Positions 1 through 8,179 of a stretch of DNA of 64,000 bases are shown piece by piece. Within the stretch, counting starts at the first letter, position 1. Each line of letters opens with the position of its first letter. Under the pieces are notes generated by a model, which saw only the letters and a list, made by a program, of their open reading frames with translations, was not told the DNA's origin and searched no databases. Made by a program: the position numbers and the translations under genes. Where the stretch lies: contig JBBSJE010000002.1 in NCBI GenBank assembly GCA_038257535.1, forward strand, positions 14,432-78,431, in the 5' to 3' direction. Origin of the DNA: JAGTJU01 sp038257535 (GTDB taxonomy: Bacteria; Myxococcota_A; Polyangia; Fen-1088).

Positions 1-50
1 CCGGAGTTGCGTCCGCCGCCGCTGGGGTGGGAAACGAAATTCCCGAAGCG

Positions 51-1139
51 ATGGCTTACAAAGTCACGCTGCCAGAATTCGAAGGCCCCTTAGACCTGCT
101 GCTGCATCTCTGCAAGAGCCACGAGATCGACATTCTGGAGATTCCGATCTCGTTCATCACCCAGAAGTACCTTGAGTACCTGGATCTGATGCAGACGCTT
201 TCTGTGGAGGTGGCAGCTGAGTATTTGGTCATGGCGGCCACGCTGGCATATTTGAAGTCGCGCGAACTCGTGCCTCAGCCCGAAGCCTTGGAGGTGCAGG
301 GAGAAGATGGCGAAGAGGCGGGGGATCCCAAAGAGGAATTGATCCGCCGCCTGCTCGAATATCAAAAGTACAAAGACGCCGCCGAGAAGCTGGGAAATCG
401 CCCCATCGAAGGCAAAAACGTGTTTGGTCGCGGCATGGCGGTCGAGCTTGAAAAAGGCCCGGAGGTGCTGGCGGAGCATTCGCCTTGGAAGCTGATTGAG
501 TACTTTGCAGATCTGCTGCAGGAGGCGGCGCCCGAACACACCCACGACGTTGAGATTGATCGCATGTCGGTGGCGCAGCGGATCAATCAGCTGATTGATA
601 AGTTGGAAGCGGGCGAGGGCAGTTTCAGGTTCGACAGCATCATCGATTTCACCGCGCCTATGGTTGAATTGCGGCACCAAGTGGTGGTGACTTTGCTGGC
701 GATATTGGAGCTGGCGAAGCTCAAAGCCATTCGCGTGTTGCAAGATCCGGTGTCGGAAACGTTCTTTGTGGCGCGCGCGTCTTCTACATCAGACGACGTC
801 CTGCGGGCGGCGCGGAAGGCCACCACTAGCTCTGATGGCGGCGCCAAGCCACTGCCGCAGGACGAGGGGACCGACGACGGCGTGGAGGGCGTGGAGGTTG
901 ACGCAGGCGTTGTGGTGGATGGGATGGAAATTGAAGCCGGCGTTGTGGTGGATGCGGCGGAGATTGTGGATGCCGGTATGGTGGTGGACGCGGGCGACGT
1001 GGTCGACGCGGGCGACGTGGTCGACGCGGGCGATTTGGTGGACGCGGGCGATGTGATCGACGCGGGCGAACCCGAATCCGCGGATGAAGGTGATGCAGGG
1101 CCCGCGACCGTAGATGAGGATCTCGATGGCAAAGCGTAA
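51..1139 (+). CDS. scpA: Segregation and condensation protein ScpA
   Basis: Kleisin subunit of the SMC-ScpAB condensin that compacts and segregates the chromosome in the cytoplasm. The first 17 residues after Met51 hold the family signature (EFEGPLDLLLHL), and the conserved kleisin body with its C-terminal winged helix ends near residue 242. About 120 residues follow that the family usually lacks: an acidic tail with repeated VVDAGD units encoded by five 18-bp repeats. ATG at 51 is chosen because homologues start at MAYK/MDYK; the same frame stays open upstream to a GTG at 27 and to the window edge. It overlaps scpB by 14 bases, the usual scpA-scpB coupling. Confidence 0.95.
   Translation: MAYKVTLPEFEGPLDLLLHLCKSHEIDILEIPISFITQKYLEYLDLMQTLSVEVAAEYLVMAATLAYLKSRELVPQPEALEVQGEDGEEAGDPKEELIRRLLEYQKYKDAAEKLGNRPIEGKNVFGRGMAVELEKGPEVLAEHSPWKLIEYFADLLQEAAPEHTHDVEIDRMSVAQRINQLIDKLEAGEGSFRFDSIIDFTAPMVELRHQVVVTLLAILELAKLKAIRVLQDPVSETFFVARASSTSDDVLRAARKATTSSDGGAKPLPQDEGTDDGVEGVEVDAGVVVDGMEIEAGVVVDAAEIVDAGMVVDAGDVVDAGDVVDAGDLVDAGDVIDAGEPESADEGDAGPATVDEDLDGKA
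981..1070. repeat. Five tandem 18-bp repeats in the scpA tail
   Basis: Five consecutive 18-bp units of the form gtggtcgacgcgggcgac, with one to four substitutions each, occupy 981-1070. They encode VVDAGD, VVDAGD, VVDAGD, LVDAGD and VIDAGE. The repeat keeps the reading frame, so it looks like in-frame slippage or duplication expanding the acidic ScpA tail. Confidence 0.9.
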
Positions 1140-2649
1140 GAAACACAAAGGCAAGCCCAACGGCCGTCCCCACAATAACTCCGCCCCTCCATCCGGCCCT
1201 CAGGCGCTGCACCCAGGCGCAAGCAACGCCGCTGAAGAAGACGCTCTGATCAACGAGGTGTGGGCTGCGGACGAGGCGGCTTACGGTCAACCGGAAACGA
1301 TTTTGCCGTATCACGCCGAGGACGATGCGTGGCCGGAATCCATTGCCGAGGGCGACAGGTCAGAGCCAGGGCAGGTGGCACAGGAAGTTGTGCGCGAAAC
1401 CACCGAGCCTGGCCCCGCCTTCGCGGCGGCATCCGAAGGCGAAGCCGCTGAAAATGCGGCCGGCGGATCGGATTTGCAAGCGTCAGCCGCCGAACCTGAG
1501 CTGCCGGCAGACGCCCATGACCTGGCAGCCGCGATGGACGCCGCTGAGGCCAAAGATCGTAAGCGCAAAGGAAAGCGCGGAAAAAAACACGTCGACTCTA
1601 ATCAAGAGGCGGCCCCGCCAGCGCCCGCAGAGAGCGAAGAGGCCGTGTCCGAAGGGGCGGCACCCGACGACGCGCCGTCGTCCGCGCCGACAGCAGAGAC
1701 TTTGCCCGACAACGTGCTCGATCTGTTCGGGGCCGATGGCCAAGATCCTGAATCGGCGGCCGCGGAAGCCGCGGAGCCCGAAGACGATTTGCCGCTCGAA
1801 GAAGGCCTTGAACGCCTTGAAGGCGCGCGGCTTGAATCGGTGGTTGAAAGTTTGCTGTTCGCCAGCGACAAGCTGATGTCGATGGCAGATTTGCGCCGCC
1901 TCACCAACGTGCGCGACACGAAGAAGATTCAAAAAGCCCTCGACGACCTGAAAGATCGGCGGCTTGATTCGGGCATCGTGCTGATTGAGGCGGCCGGCAG
2001 CTTCCGCATGCAGACCAACCCCGTCAACGCCGATTGGGTGGGCCGCATGGTGCAAGGAAAGCCTGTGCGGCTCTCGCGCGCCATGATGGAAACCTTGGCG
2101 ATTGTGGCCTACAAGCAGCCCATCACGCGTCCCGAAGTGGATGACATTCGCGGCGTTGATTGCGGCCCTGTGCTCAGAACGCTGTTAGACCGCAACTTGG
2201 TGCGCGTGATCGGCAAGAAAGAAGATGTGGGTCGGCCGCTGCTTTATGGCACCACCCCCGATTTCTTAAAAACCTTCAGTCTCTCCGATCTGACCGAGTT
2301 GCCCACATTGCGCGAATTTCACGAACTGGGCGCCGAAGAATCGCAAAAGATGAAGCAAACCTTCGGCGAAGACGCTGCGCCTGCGCCTGAGCGGCGTGCG
2401 TCGGCGGAAGGCCCGCAAGGCGATGAAGCGCCCCCTGAGGCGTCAGCGGCGCCGGCGGCAGAGGGGGCTGGTGGTCCCGAAACGCGCGTCGACGGATTAA
2501 AAGGCGATCGACCCAGCGCCTTTTCCAACAAAACCGTGGCCGATGTGCCAGAAGACGACAGCTTGATCGAGGAATTGGAACGCGCCACGGAGGCGGCCTC
2601 GCGAGCGTTGGATGCCGGCAAAAATGAGCCGGGATCCCCAGCTTCGTAA
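1126..2649 (+). CDS. scpB: Segregation and condensation protein ScpB with long acidic N-terminal extension
   Basis: Partner of ScpA; its winged-helix dimer binds the kleisin in the SMC complex. The ScpB domain runs from about residue 236 (LESVVESLLFAS) to about 402 and includes the family stretch ETLAIVAYKQPITRPEV and the GRPLLYGTTPDFL motif. Residues 1-235 are an Ala/Glu/Asp/Pro-rich, probably disordered extension starting with a basic cluster (MAKRKKHKGK), and a further disordered Ala/Glu-rich tail of about 100 residues follows the domain. Typical ScpB is about 200 residues, so this one (507) is more than double. ATG at 1126 has GAGG seven bases upstream; an in-frame ATG at 1114 is possible. 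Confidence 0.93.
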   Translation: MAKRKKHKGKPNGRPHNNSAPPSGPQALHPGASNAAEEDALINEVWAADEAAYGQPETILPYHAEDDAWPESIAEGDRSEPGQVAQEVVRETTEPGPAFAAASEGEAAENAAGGSDLQASAAEPELPADAHDLAAAMDAAEAKDRKRKGKRGKKHVDSNQEAAPPAPAESEEAVSEGAAPDDAPSSAPTAETLPDNVLDLFGADGQDPESAAAEAAEPEDDLPLEEGLERLEGARLESVVESLLFASDKLMSMADLRRLTNVRDTKKIQKALDDLKDRRLDSGIVLIEAAGSFRMQTNPVNADWVGRMVQGKPVRLSRAMMETLAIVAYKQPITRPEVDDIRGVDCGPVLRTLLDRNLVRVIGKKEDVGRPLLYGTTPDFLKTFSLSDLTELPTLREFHELGAEESQKMKQTFGEDAAPAPERRASAEGPQGDEAPPEASAAPAAEGAGGPETRVDGLKGDRPSAFSNKTVADVPEDDSLIEELERATEAASRALDAGKNEPGSPAS

Positions 2650-2664
2650 AAGATTCGACTGACC

Positions 2665-3441
2665 ATGGTTCGCTTACAAAGATTTTTGACCCAAGCCCGC
2701 ACAGTGTCCCGCCGCGAGGCCGAGCGTTTGATCGCCGAAGGGGCTGTGCGCGTCAACGGGCGTTTGGTTACCGAGCTGGGCGTTCAGGTCGACCCTGAAC
2801 ACGACCGCATCGAGCTGCAAGGCAAGCGGGTCAAGATAGACGCGCCCATCTATCGCTTGCTGCTCAAGCCGCGCGAGTGCTTGTCGGTGTTGGAATCGCC
2901 GCGCGACGAAGCGGGCCGCAAACGCCCCAGCCTTGAGCGATACCTCAAAGACAAGGAGCCCGGCTGGATCGTGGTGGGTCCCTTGGATTTCGCCACGGAA
3001 GGCGTTTTGCTCATCACCTCCGACGGCGCTTTGGCCGAGCGCATCGTCAAAGGGCCGCCGGGACGCAAAACAGGGTGCCCCTTGCCCATGACTTACCACC
3101 TGAAGTTCCAGGGTTTGGTGGGAGAATCGGAAGTTGAGCGCATCGCCAAGGGTTGGAAGTTCGAGGGCCGTTCGGTGAAGCCGGTGGGGGTTTTTCCCTT
3201 GGCCACCACTGGCAAGAACACCTGGGTTGAAGTTGTGGTTCCTGAGCTGCGGCCACGCGCGTTGCGGGCGCTGGGCGATTTGATGCGCATGCAGGTGCTG
3301 AAGATCTCGCGGGTGAAATTCGGCGATTTTTCGTTTGAAGACTTGAAGATGGGTGGGTGGAAGGATTTGAACGAGAAGGACGTGGCCAAGCTGCTGCGCG
3401 CCACAGGCTTGCGGGCGCCCGCGGTGCTGCCAAAGACCTGA
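2665..3441 (+). CDS. RsuA/RluB/RluF-family pseudouridine synthase
   Basis: Predicted rRNA pseudouridine synthase: an N-terminal S4 RNA-binding domain (residues 2-50, RLQRFLTQARTVSRREAERL) followed by the RsuA-type catalytic domain. The catalytic aspartate is Asp108 in VGPLDFATEGVLLITSDG. Family members normally read GRLD here, so the arginine before the catalytic Leu-Asp is replaced by Pro106. The gene follows scpB by 15 bases, matching the common scpA-scpB-rluB order, so RluB (23S rRNA) is the likeliest orthologue. The sequence between the catalytic motif and the C-terminus is divergent, so activity is not certain. Confidence 0.8.
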   Translation: MVRLQRFLTQARTVSRREAERLIAEGAVRVNGRLVTELGVQVDPEHDRIELQGKRVKIDAPIYRLLLKPRECLSVLESPRDEAGRKRPSLERYLKDKEPGWIVVGPLDFATEGVLLITSDGALAERIVKGPPGRKTGCPLPMTYHLKFQGLVGESEVERIAKGWKFEGRSVKPVGVFPLATTGKNTWVEVVVPELRPRALRALGDLMRMQVLKISRVKFGDFSFEDLKMGGWKDLNEKDVAKLLRATGLRAPAVLPKT

Positions 3442-3509
3442 TCAGGCGGGCGCGCGAATCGCCGCAAAAACCGTCCTGCACCACCACGCGCCCGTGGTAA
3501 AAATCGCGC

Positions 3510-5063
3510 GTGACAGCCACAATCCGAGCCATCATTTCTGTTTCTGACAAGACCGGCGTTGCCGACCTGGGCCGCCGGCTGGCCAAGCTGGGCGCTGAGA
3601 TTCTTTCCACGGGCGGCACCGCCAAAGCGCTTCGCGAAGTTGGTGTTCCGGTGGTGGAGGTGGGCGAGTACACGGGTGCTCCCGAGATCCTCGACGGCCG
3701 GGTGAAAACGCTGCATCCCAAGGTGGCGGGCGGCATGTTGGGCCGGCCCACTGAAGATCACCGCAAACAAATGCGCGAACACGGCATTCCCGCCATAGAT
3801 CTGGTGGTGGTGAACCTTTACCCCTTCAAGGCCACGGTGGCCAAGGGCGCGCCGTTTGACGAGATCATCGAGAACATCGACATTGGCGGCCCTACGATGA
3901 TACGAGCGGCCGCGAAGAACCACGAGCGCGTCACCGTGTTAGTGGATCCTTCTGACTACGGGCGCGTTTGCGACGAGTTGGAAGCCGGCCACGGCGTGTC
4001 GGCAGCCACGCGCTATCAGCTGGCGCGCAAGGCCTTCGCACACACCGCCGGTTACGACGGCGCCATTGCCGCGTACCTGGGACGTGTGGAGGGGCCCGAA
4101 GCCGCTGCGACAGAGTTTCCCAAAACCCTGCACCCCGAACTTCATCTTCACAGCGTGCTTCGCTACGGCGAAAACCCACACCAAACCGCCGCGTTTTATG
4201 GCTGGCCCGACATGGTGGGTCCGTCGTTGGCGAAGGCCGAGGTGCTGCAAGGCAAAGAGCTTTCGTACAACAACCTGCTGGATCTCGACGGCGCGTTTAA
4301 GCTTTGCTTGGAATTTTCGGATCCTGCAGTGGTGATCGTGAAGCACACCAACCCTTGCGGCACCGCTGTGTCGAGCCAAGGCGTTTTCGATGCTTACAAG
4401 CGCGCGCGTGAAACCGATCCGGTGTCCGCGTTCGGCGGCATTGTGGCGATCAACCGCCCGGTGGAGGCCGATCTGGCCAAAGAGATGACGGAAACGTTTT
4501 TGGAATGCATCATCGCGCCCGCGTTTTCGGCTGAGGCCTTGAGCCTGCTGGCGAGCAAGAAGAACCTGCGCGTGCTGCGCTTGCCGTTTGCCGCCTTGCC
4601 TGCGGGCGCTTGGGATCTGCGCACGGTGGCCGGCGGTGTTTTGGTGCAAGCGCGCGACACGCAAACGTCGGCTGCAGCCGGTGCACGTGTGGTCACCAAA
4701 CGCGCGCCCACCGAGCAGGAGCTGGCAGACTTGGACTTCGCATGGCGCGTGACCAAACACGTAAAGTCTAACGCCATCGTGTTTGCTGGCGAGGGCCGCA
4801 CCGTGGGCGTGGGTGCCGGCCAAATGTCGCGCGTGGATTCCGTGAAGATAGCCATTGGCAAAGCGCGCTTGCCGCTCAAAGGCACGGTTGTGGGCTCCGA
4901 CGCCTTCTTTCCCTTCCGCGATGGTGTGGATGAAGCCGCCAAAGTGGGCATCACGGCCATCATTCAGCCGGGAGGTTCGGTGCGCGATCAAGAAGTGATT
5001 GATGCCTGCGATCATTACGGCATCGCCATGGTGTTTGCGGGCGAGCGTCACTTCCGCCACTAA
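3510..5063 (+). CDS. purH: Bifunctional AICAR transformylase / IMP cyclohydrolase
   Basis: Catalyses the last two steps of de novo IMP synthesis: formyl transfer to AICAR, then ring closure. The N-terminal IMP cyclohydrolase domain shows ISVSDKTGV, ILSTGGTAK and VKTLHPKVAGG. The C-terminal transformylase domain shows LRYGENPHQTAAFY, ELSYNNLLDLD, VKHTNPCG and DPVSAFGGIVA, which carry the Lys-His and Asn residues used in catalysis. At 517 residues it has full family length. GTG is the start, as no better codon precedes the conserved first strand. purD follows after 12 bases, so the two are probably co-transcribed. Confidence 0.97.
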   Translation: MTATIRAIISVSDKTGVADLGRRLAKLGAEILSTGGTAKALREVGVPVVEVGEYTGAPEILDGRVKTLHPKVAGGMLGRPTEDHRKQMREHGIPAIDLVVVNLYPFKATVAKGAPFDEIIENIDIGGPTMIRAAAKNHERVTVLVDPSDYGRVCDELEAGHGVSAATRYQLARKAFAHTAGYDGAIAAYLGRVEGPEAAATEFPKTLHPELHLHSVLRYGENPHQTAAFYGWPDMVGPSLAKAEVLQGKELSYNNLLDLDGAFKLCLEFSDPAVVIVKHTNPCGTAVSSQGVFDAYKRARETDPVSAFGGIVAINRPVEADLAKEMTETFLECIIAPAFSAEALSLLASKKNLRVLRLPFAALPAGAWDLRTVAGGVLVQARDTQTSAAAGARVVTKRAPTEQELADLDFAWRVTKHVKSNAIVFAGEGRTVGVGAGQMSRVDSVKIAIGKARLPLKGTVVGSDAFFPFRDGVDEAAKVGITAIIQPGGSVRDQEVIDACDHYGIAMVFAGERHFRH

Positions 5064-5075
5064 GAGGCAAGCCGC

Positions 5076-6374
5076 ATGACCAGCACAAGTTTTCCCATTT
5101 TGCTGATAGGTTCTGGTGGGCGCGAACACGCGCTGGCCTGGAAGCTGTTGCAAAGCCCGCTGTGCTCTAAGTTGTTGGTGGCGCCCGGCAATCCCGGGAT
5201 CGCCGACCTGGGCGCCCGCGTTCAGTGTGTCGCGGTGGGCACCAATGACAGCGACGCCCTGCTGGCGTTGGCCAAACAAGAAACCGTGGGCTTGGTGGTG
5301 TGCGGACCCGAAGTTCCCTTGGTGGCAGGCTTGGGCGATGCCTTCGCCGCCATCAACGTTCCGTTCTTCGGCCCGTCAAAAGCCGCTGCCGAGATTGAAG
5401 GCTCGAAAGCTTTTGCCAAAGATCTCATGGCGCGCGCGGGTGTACCCACCGCAGCCTATGGCACCTTCACCAATGTGGCTTCAGCCGAGCGTTTCATTCG
5501 CGCCCAGCCTGGCAACGTGGTTGTGAAAGCCGATGGCCTTTGCGCAGGCAAGGGCGTTGAGGTCACTTCGAGCCACGACGAAGCTTGTGAAGCTGTCCGC
5601 CGCATGCTGGAAGACAAAGTTTTCGGCGCGTCGGGCAGCCAGATCGTGATCGAAGAGCGTTTGCTAGGCCGCGAAGCGTCGCTGCTGGCGCTGTGTGACG
5701 GCGAACGATTTGTGCTGCTGGCTTCGTCAGAAGATCACAAAGCCGTGTTCGATGGCGACAACGGCCCCAACACGGGCGGCATGGGCGCGTATAGCCCTTC
5801 GCCCTTGGTCTCCGATGAACTCACACAACAGATCGGCCAGCGCATTTTCGCCCCCACCTTGAAGGCCATGGCGGCGATGGGGCGGCCGTTTCGAGGGCTT
5901 TTGTATGGTGGTCTCATCCTCACGCCCGATCGCGGGCCCGTGGTCATCGAATTCAATTGCCGCTTTGGTGATCCGGAAACGCAGGCGGTGTTGCCCCGCT
6001 TGGTGGATGATTTGGTGCCGTGGCTGCTGGGCGCTGCACAGGGGCACTTGCCCTCGGGCGAGTTGACTTGGCTTTCCGGCACCAGTGTATGCGTCGTGAT
6101 GGCGGCGGAGGGTTATCCCACGCGCGTGCGCACGGGGGACGTGATCACGGGTTTGCCTTCCCCTGTTGATCAAGATCCCCAGCAGGGCGTTTTGGTGTTT
6201 CACGCGGGCACGCAGCGCAAGGGCGATAGTCTCGTGACGGCGGGTGGCCGCGTTTTGGGAATCACGGCTGTGGGCGACAGTTTGCAAACGGCGCGCGACC
6301 GCGCTTACGTAGCCATAAACGCCATCGAATTCGAGGGCGCGCACCACCGCACGGACATCGGTTTGCGCAACTGA
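5076..6374 (+). CDS. purD: Phosphoribosylamine-glycine ligase (GAR synthetase)
   Basis: ATP-grasp enzyme joining phosphoribosylamine and glycine to give GAR, step two of purine synthesis. It begins with the family motif ILLIGSGGREHALAWKL and shows the ATP-grasp signatures VVKADGLCAGKGV, GPNTGGMGAYSPSP and FNCRFGDPETQAVLPRL. Length (432) is normal. AGAGG sits about ten bases before the ATG. It lies directly after purH, forming a purHD pair; the other purine genes in this window (purB, purC) are 24 kb away. Confidence 0.97.
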   Translation: MTSTSFPILLIGSGGREHALAWKLLQSPLCSKLLVAPGNPGIADLGARVQCVAVGTNDSDALLALAKQETVGLVVCGPEVPLVAGLGDAFAAINVPFFGPSKAAAEIEGSKAFAKDLMARAGVPTAAYGTFTNVASAERFIRAQPGNVVVKADGLCAGKGVEVTSSHDEACEAVRRMLEDKVFGASGSQIVIEERLLGREASLLALCDGERFVLLASSEDHKAVFDGDNGPNTGGMGAYSPSPLVSDELTQQIGQRIFAPTLKAMAAMGRPFRGLLYGGLILTPDRGPVVIEFNCRFGDPETQAVLPRLVDDLVPWLLGAAQGHLPSGELTWLSGTSVCVVMAAEGYPTRVRTGDVITGLPSPVDQDPQQGVLVFHAGTQRKGDSLVTAGGRVLGITAVGDSLQTARDRAYVAINAIEFEGAHHRTDIGLRN

Positions 6375-6379
6375 GGTTT

Positions 6380-7159
6380 ATGGGGCTGCCCGGGTCACCG
6401 CCACCGCTTGCAACAAAACCTTCGGCCGCGCAGGACGCTGCCGAGACGATCACGCGCGACACTTTGATGCGCGGCCGCGTGGTGGTGTTTCAACCTGAGC
6501 GCGGTTATCGCTTCAGTTTGGATCCGGTGTTGTTGGCGGGCTTTGTGTCGCCGCCTTTAGGCCGGTTTTTGGACTTGGGTGCCGGCTGCGGGGTGTTGGG
6601 TTTCTTGTTGTTGGCGCGCGATGCCAGCAGCACAGGTGCTTCTGTTGAACTTCAAGAGCGCTTGGCAGAACTCAGCCAACGCGGCTGCATAGAGAATCAA
6701 TTCGAGGCCCGCCTGGCCATTCATCAAGCCGATTTCCTTAACTGGGCGAACGACGAACCTGCCGCCAGTTTTGATCTCATCGTTTCGAATCCGCCGTTTT
6801 ACGAAGTGGAGGGCGGGCACCTGTCTCCCAACCCTGAACGCGCGCTGGCGCATCACGAATTGGCGATGCCGCTTGAGCGCTGGATCGCCGCGGCTGCGCG
6901 CTTGCTAAAACCCGCCGGGCGTTTGGCCGTGGTGTTTCCCGCCGAACGCGAGCGCCGCTTGTTTGCGGTTTTGGGCCAGCATGGCTTGTTGGCTTTGCGC
7001 GTGCGGCGCGCCCGCCCCAGTGAAGGCAAACCCTACCATCGGGTTTTGGTGGAAGCCCAACTGGGGCCGGCCGCTTTGATGGTGGAGCCCGACCTTGTTG
7101 TGCACGAGGCCGGTGGGTTTGCGCCTGAAGTGCTGCGCTACCTGGGTGAACGCGAATAA
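6380..7159 (+). CDS. tRNA1(Val) A37 N6-methyltransferase-like protein (TrmN6/YfiC family)
   Basis: Class I SAM-dependent methyltransferase. SAM motif I is DLGAGCGVLGF (residues 65-75) and the N6-adenine catalytic motif is NPPF (137-140) in VSNPPFYEVEGG. The preceding GYRFSLDPVLLAGFV is characteristic of the YfiC/TrmN6 group, which methylates A37 of a tRNA. Residues 1-30 look non-conserved, so translation might start at Met30. It follows purD by five bases and probably shares its transcript. Confidence 0.75.
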   Translation: MGLPGSPPPLATKPSAAQDAAETITRDTLMRGRVVVFQPERGYRFSLDPVLLAGFVSPPLGRFLDLGAGCGVLGFLLLARDASSTGASVELQERLAELSQRGCIENQFEARLAIHQADFLNWANDEPAASFDLIVSNPPFYEVEGGHLSPNPERALAHHELAMPLERWIAAAARLLKPAGRLAVVFPAERERRLFAVLGQHGLLALRVRRARPSEGKPYHRVLVEAQLGPAALMVEPDLVVHEAGGFAPEVLRYLGERE

Positions 7160-7171
7160 GACGCTGGGCGT

Positions 7172-7585
7172 ATGGCGGGCTTTAAGCTGCTGTTGAAGCA
7201 TCAAGCGGGGGCGTTCGTCTCCACGGCGGTGGATTTTGCCACCATGATGGCTCTTGTCGAAGCTGGCGTTGCGGCGCCCGAGCCCGCCACCGCAGTGGGT
7301 GCTGCGCTAGGCGCCATCTGCAATTTCACCTTGGGGCGGCGCTGGATATTTGCTGCCCAGCAATCGCAGCTGGGGCCGCAAGCGCTTCGCTACGCCTTCG
7401 TTTCGTTCGTGAGTTTGCTTTTGAACACGGCGGGCGAGGGCGTGCTTTTTCGCTGGGTGGGGATGGAGTACCGCGTAGCGCGTGTGCTCGTGTCTGTGGC
7501 TGTAAGCCTGCTGTGGAATTTCCCCATGCACCGCCGGTTCGTGTTCAAGCTCCCGGGCACGCCAGCTCCCTCTGGCCCGCCCTGA
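7172..7585 (+). CDS. GtrA-like four-helix membrane protein
   Basis: A 137-residue inner-membrane protein with four predicted hydrophobic segments. It resembles the GtrA/DPMS family: an opening helix ending in VDFATMMALVE, an NFTLGRRWIF motif after the second helix, and the matching WNFPMHRRFVF at the end. Family members are linked to moving polyprenyl-linked sugars across the membrane or to assisting glycosyltransferases. No glycosyltransferase is adjacent, so the substrate is unknown. Confidence 0.7.
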   Translation: MAGFKLLLKHQAGAFVSTAVDFATMMALVEAGVAAPEPATAVGAALGAICNFTLGRRWIFAAQQSQLGPQALRYAFVSFVSLLLNTAGEGVLFRWVGMEYRVARVLVSVAVSLLWNFPMHRRFVFKLPGTPAPSGPP

Positions 7586-7612
7586 CAACTTCGACGCAGG
7601 TGTGCGATACTT
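7583..7612 (+). promoter_or_regulatory. Candidate sigma-70-type promoter for pgpA
   Basis: CTGACA at 7583-7588 and GATACT at 7607-7612 are separated by 18 bases, and TG lies upstream of the -10 hexamer (gtgtgcgatact). It begins inside the last codons of the GtrA-like gene and points at pgpA. It is inferred from sequence similarity to the consensus only. Confidence 0.35.
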
Positions 7613-7636
7613 TCCAGTCCGCTGCCCAACCGCCGC

Positions 7637-8173
7637 GTGTCACCTATGCCGCCGTCCTTTCCTCCTCCGCAGCCAACCAAGATGGCGCCCTGGCAGTCGC
7701 TGCAGAAGGCAACGCATCCTCGTGACAAGGTTGCTATGTGGGCGTCGGTGTGGTTTGGCTGCGGCTACATGCCACGGGCGCCCGGCACCGCGGGTAGCCT
7801 GGGCGCCTTGCCGCTGGCTGCGCTTGCGGCGCTGGGTGGGCCGTTCACGATATTTGTCGCAGGTGTTGTGGTTACGGTGGCGGGCATTTGGTCTTCAGGT
7901 CGTGTGGCGCGGCTTTTGGGCAAAGGAGATCCACAGATTGTTGTGATCGACGAGGTGGCCGGCGTGCTGCTGACCCTTGCGGTGGCGCCTCCCACGCTGT
8001 GGGGATGGGTGGCGGGCTTCGTGCTGTTTCGCGCGTTTGATCAACTGAAACCTTGGCCCATCCGCCAGTTCGAGCGGCTGCCGGGCGGCTTTGGCATCAT
8101 GATGGATGACGTTGCGGCCGCTGCGGCGGCTGGGGTGCTTTTGTTGCTGGCGCAGCTTCTAGGTTGGCTCTAA
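7637..8173 (+). CDS. pgpA: Phosphatidylglycerophosphatase A
   Basis: Membrane enzyme that dephosphorylates phosphatidylglycerol phosphate. All family motifs are visible: GCGYMPRAPGTAGSL (residues 41-55), DPQIVVIDEVAG (98-109), FRAFDQLKPWPI (131-142) and GGFGIMMDD (150-158), with three or four hydrophobic helices. The first 30 residues are Pro-rich and not conserved. GTG 7637, ATG 7646 and ATG 7682 are all possible starts, and none has a clear ribosome-binding site. The gene converges on the metal-efflux operon with a gap of six bases. Confidence 0.9.
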   Translation: MSPMPPSFPPPQPTKMAPWQSLQKATHPRDKVAMWASVWFGCGYMPRAPGTAGSLGALPLAALAALGGPFTIFVAGVVVTVAGIWSSGRVARLLGKGDPQIVVIDEVAGVLLTLAVAPPTLWGWVAGFVLFRAFDQLKPWPIRQFERLPGGFGIMMDDVAAAAAAGVLLLLAQLLGWL

Positions 8174-8179
8174 GGCTTC

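Noticed and set aside
587..1222. Ser/Thr/Pro-rich open frames opposite the scpA tail
   Set aside because: They mirror the 18-bp repeats of the real gene; no start signal or domain.
3939..5279. 446-codon open frame on the minus strand opposite purH
   Set aside because: It lies entirely under the well-supported purH and purD genes, is His/Arg-rich and shows no domain; typical shadow in high-GC DNA.
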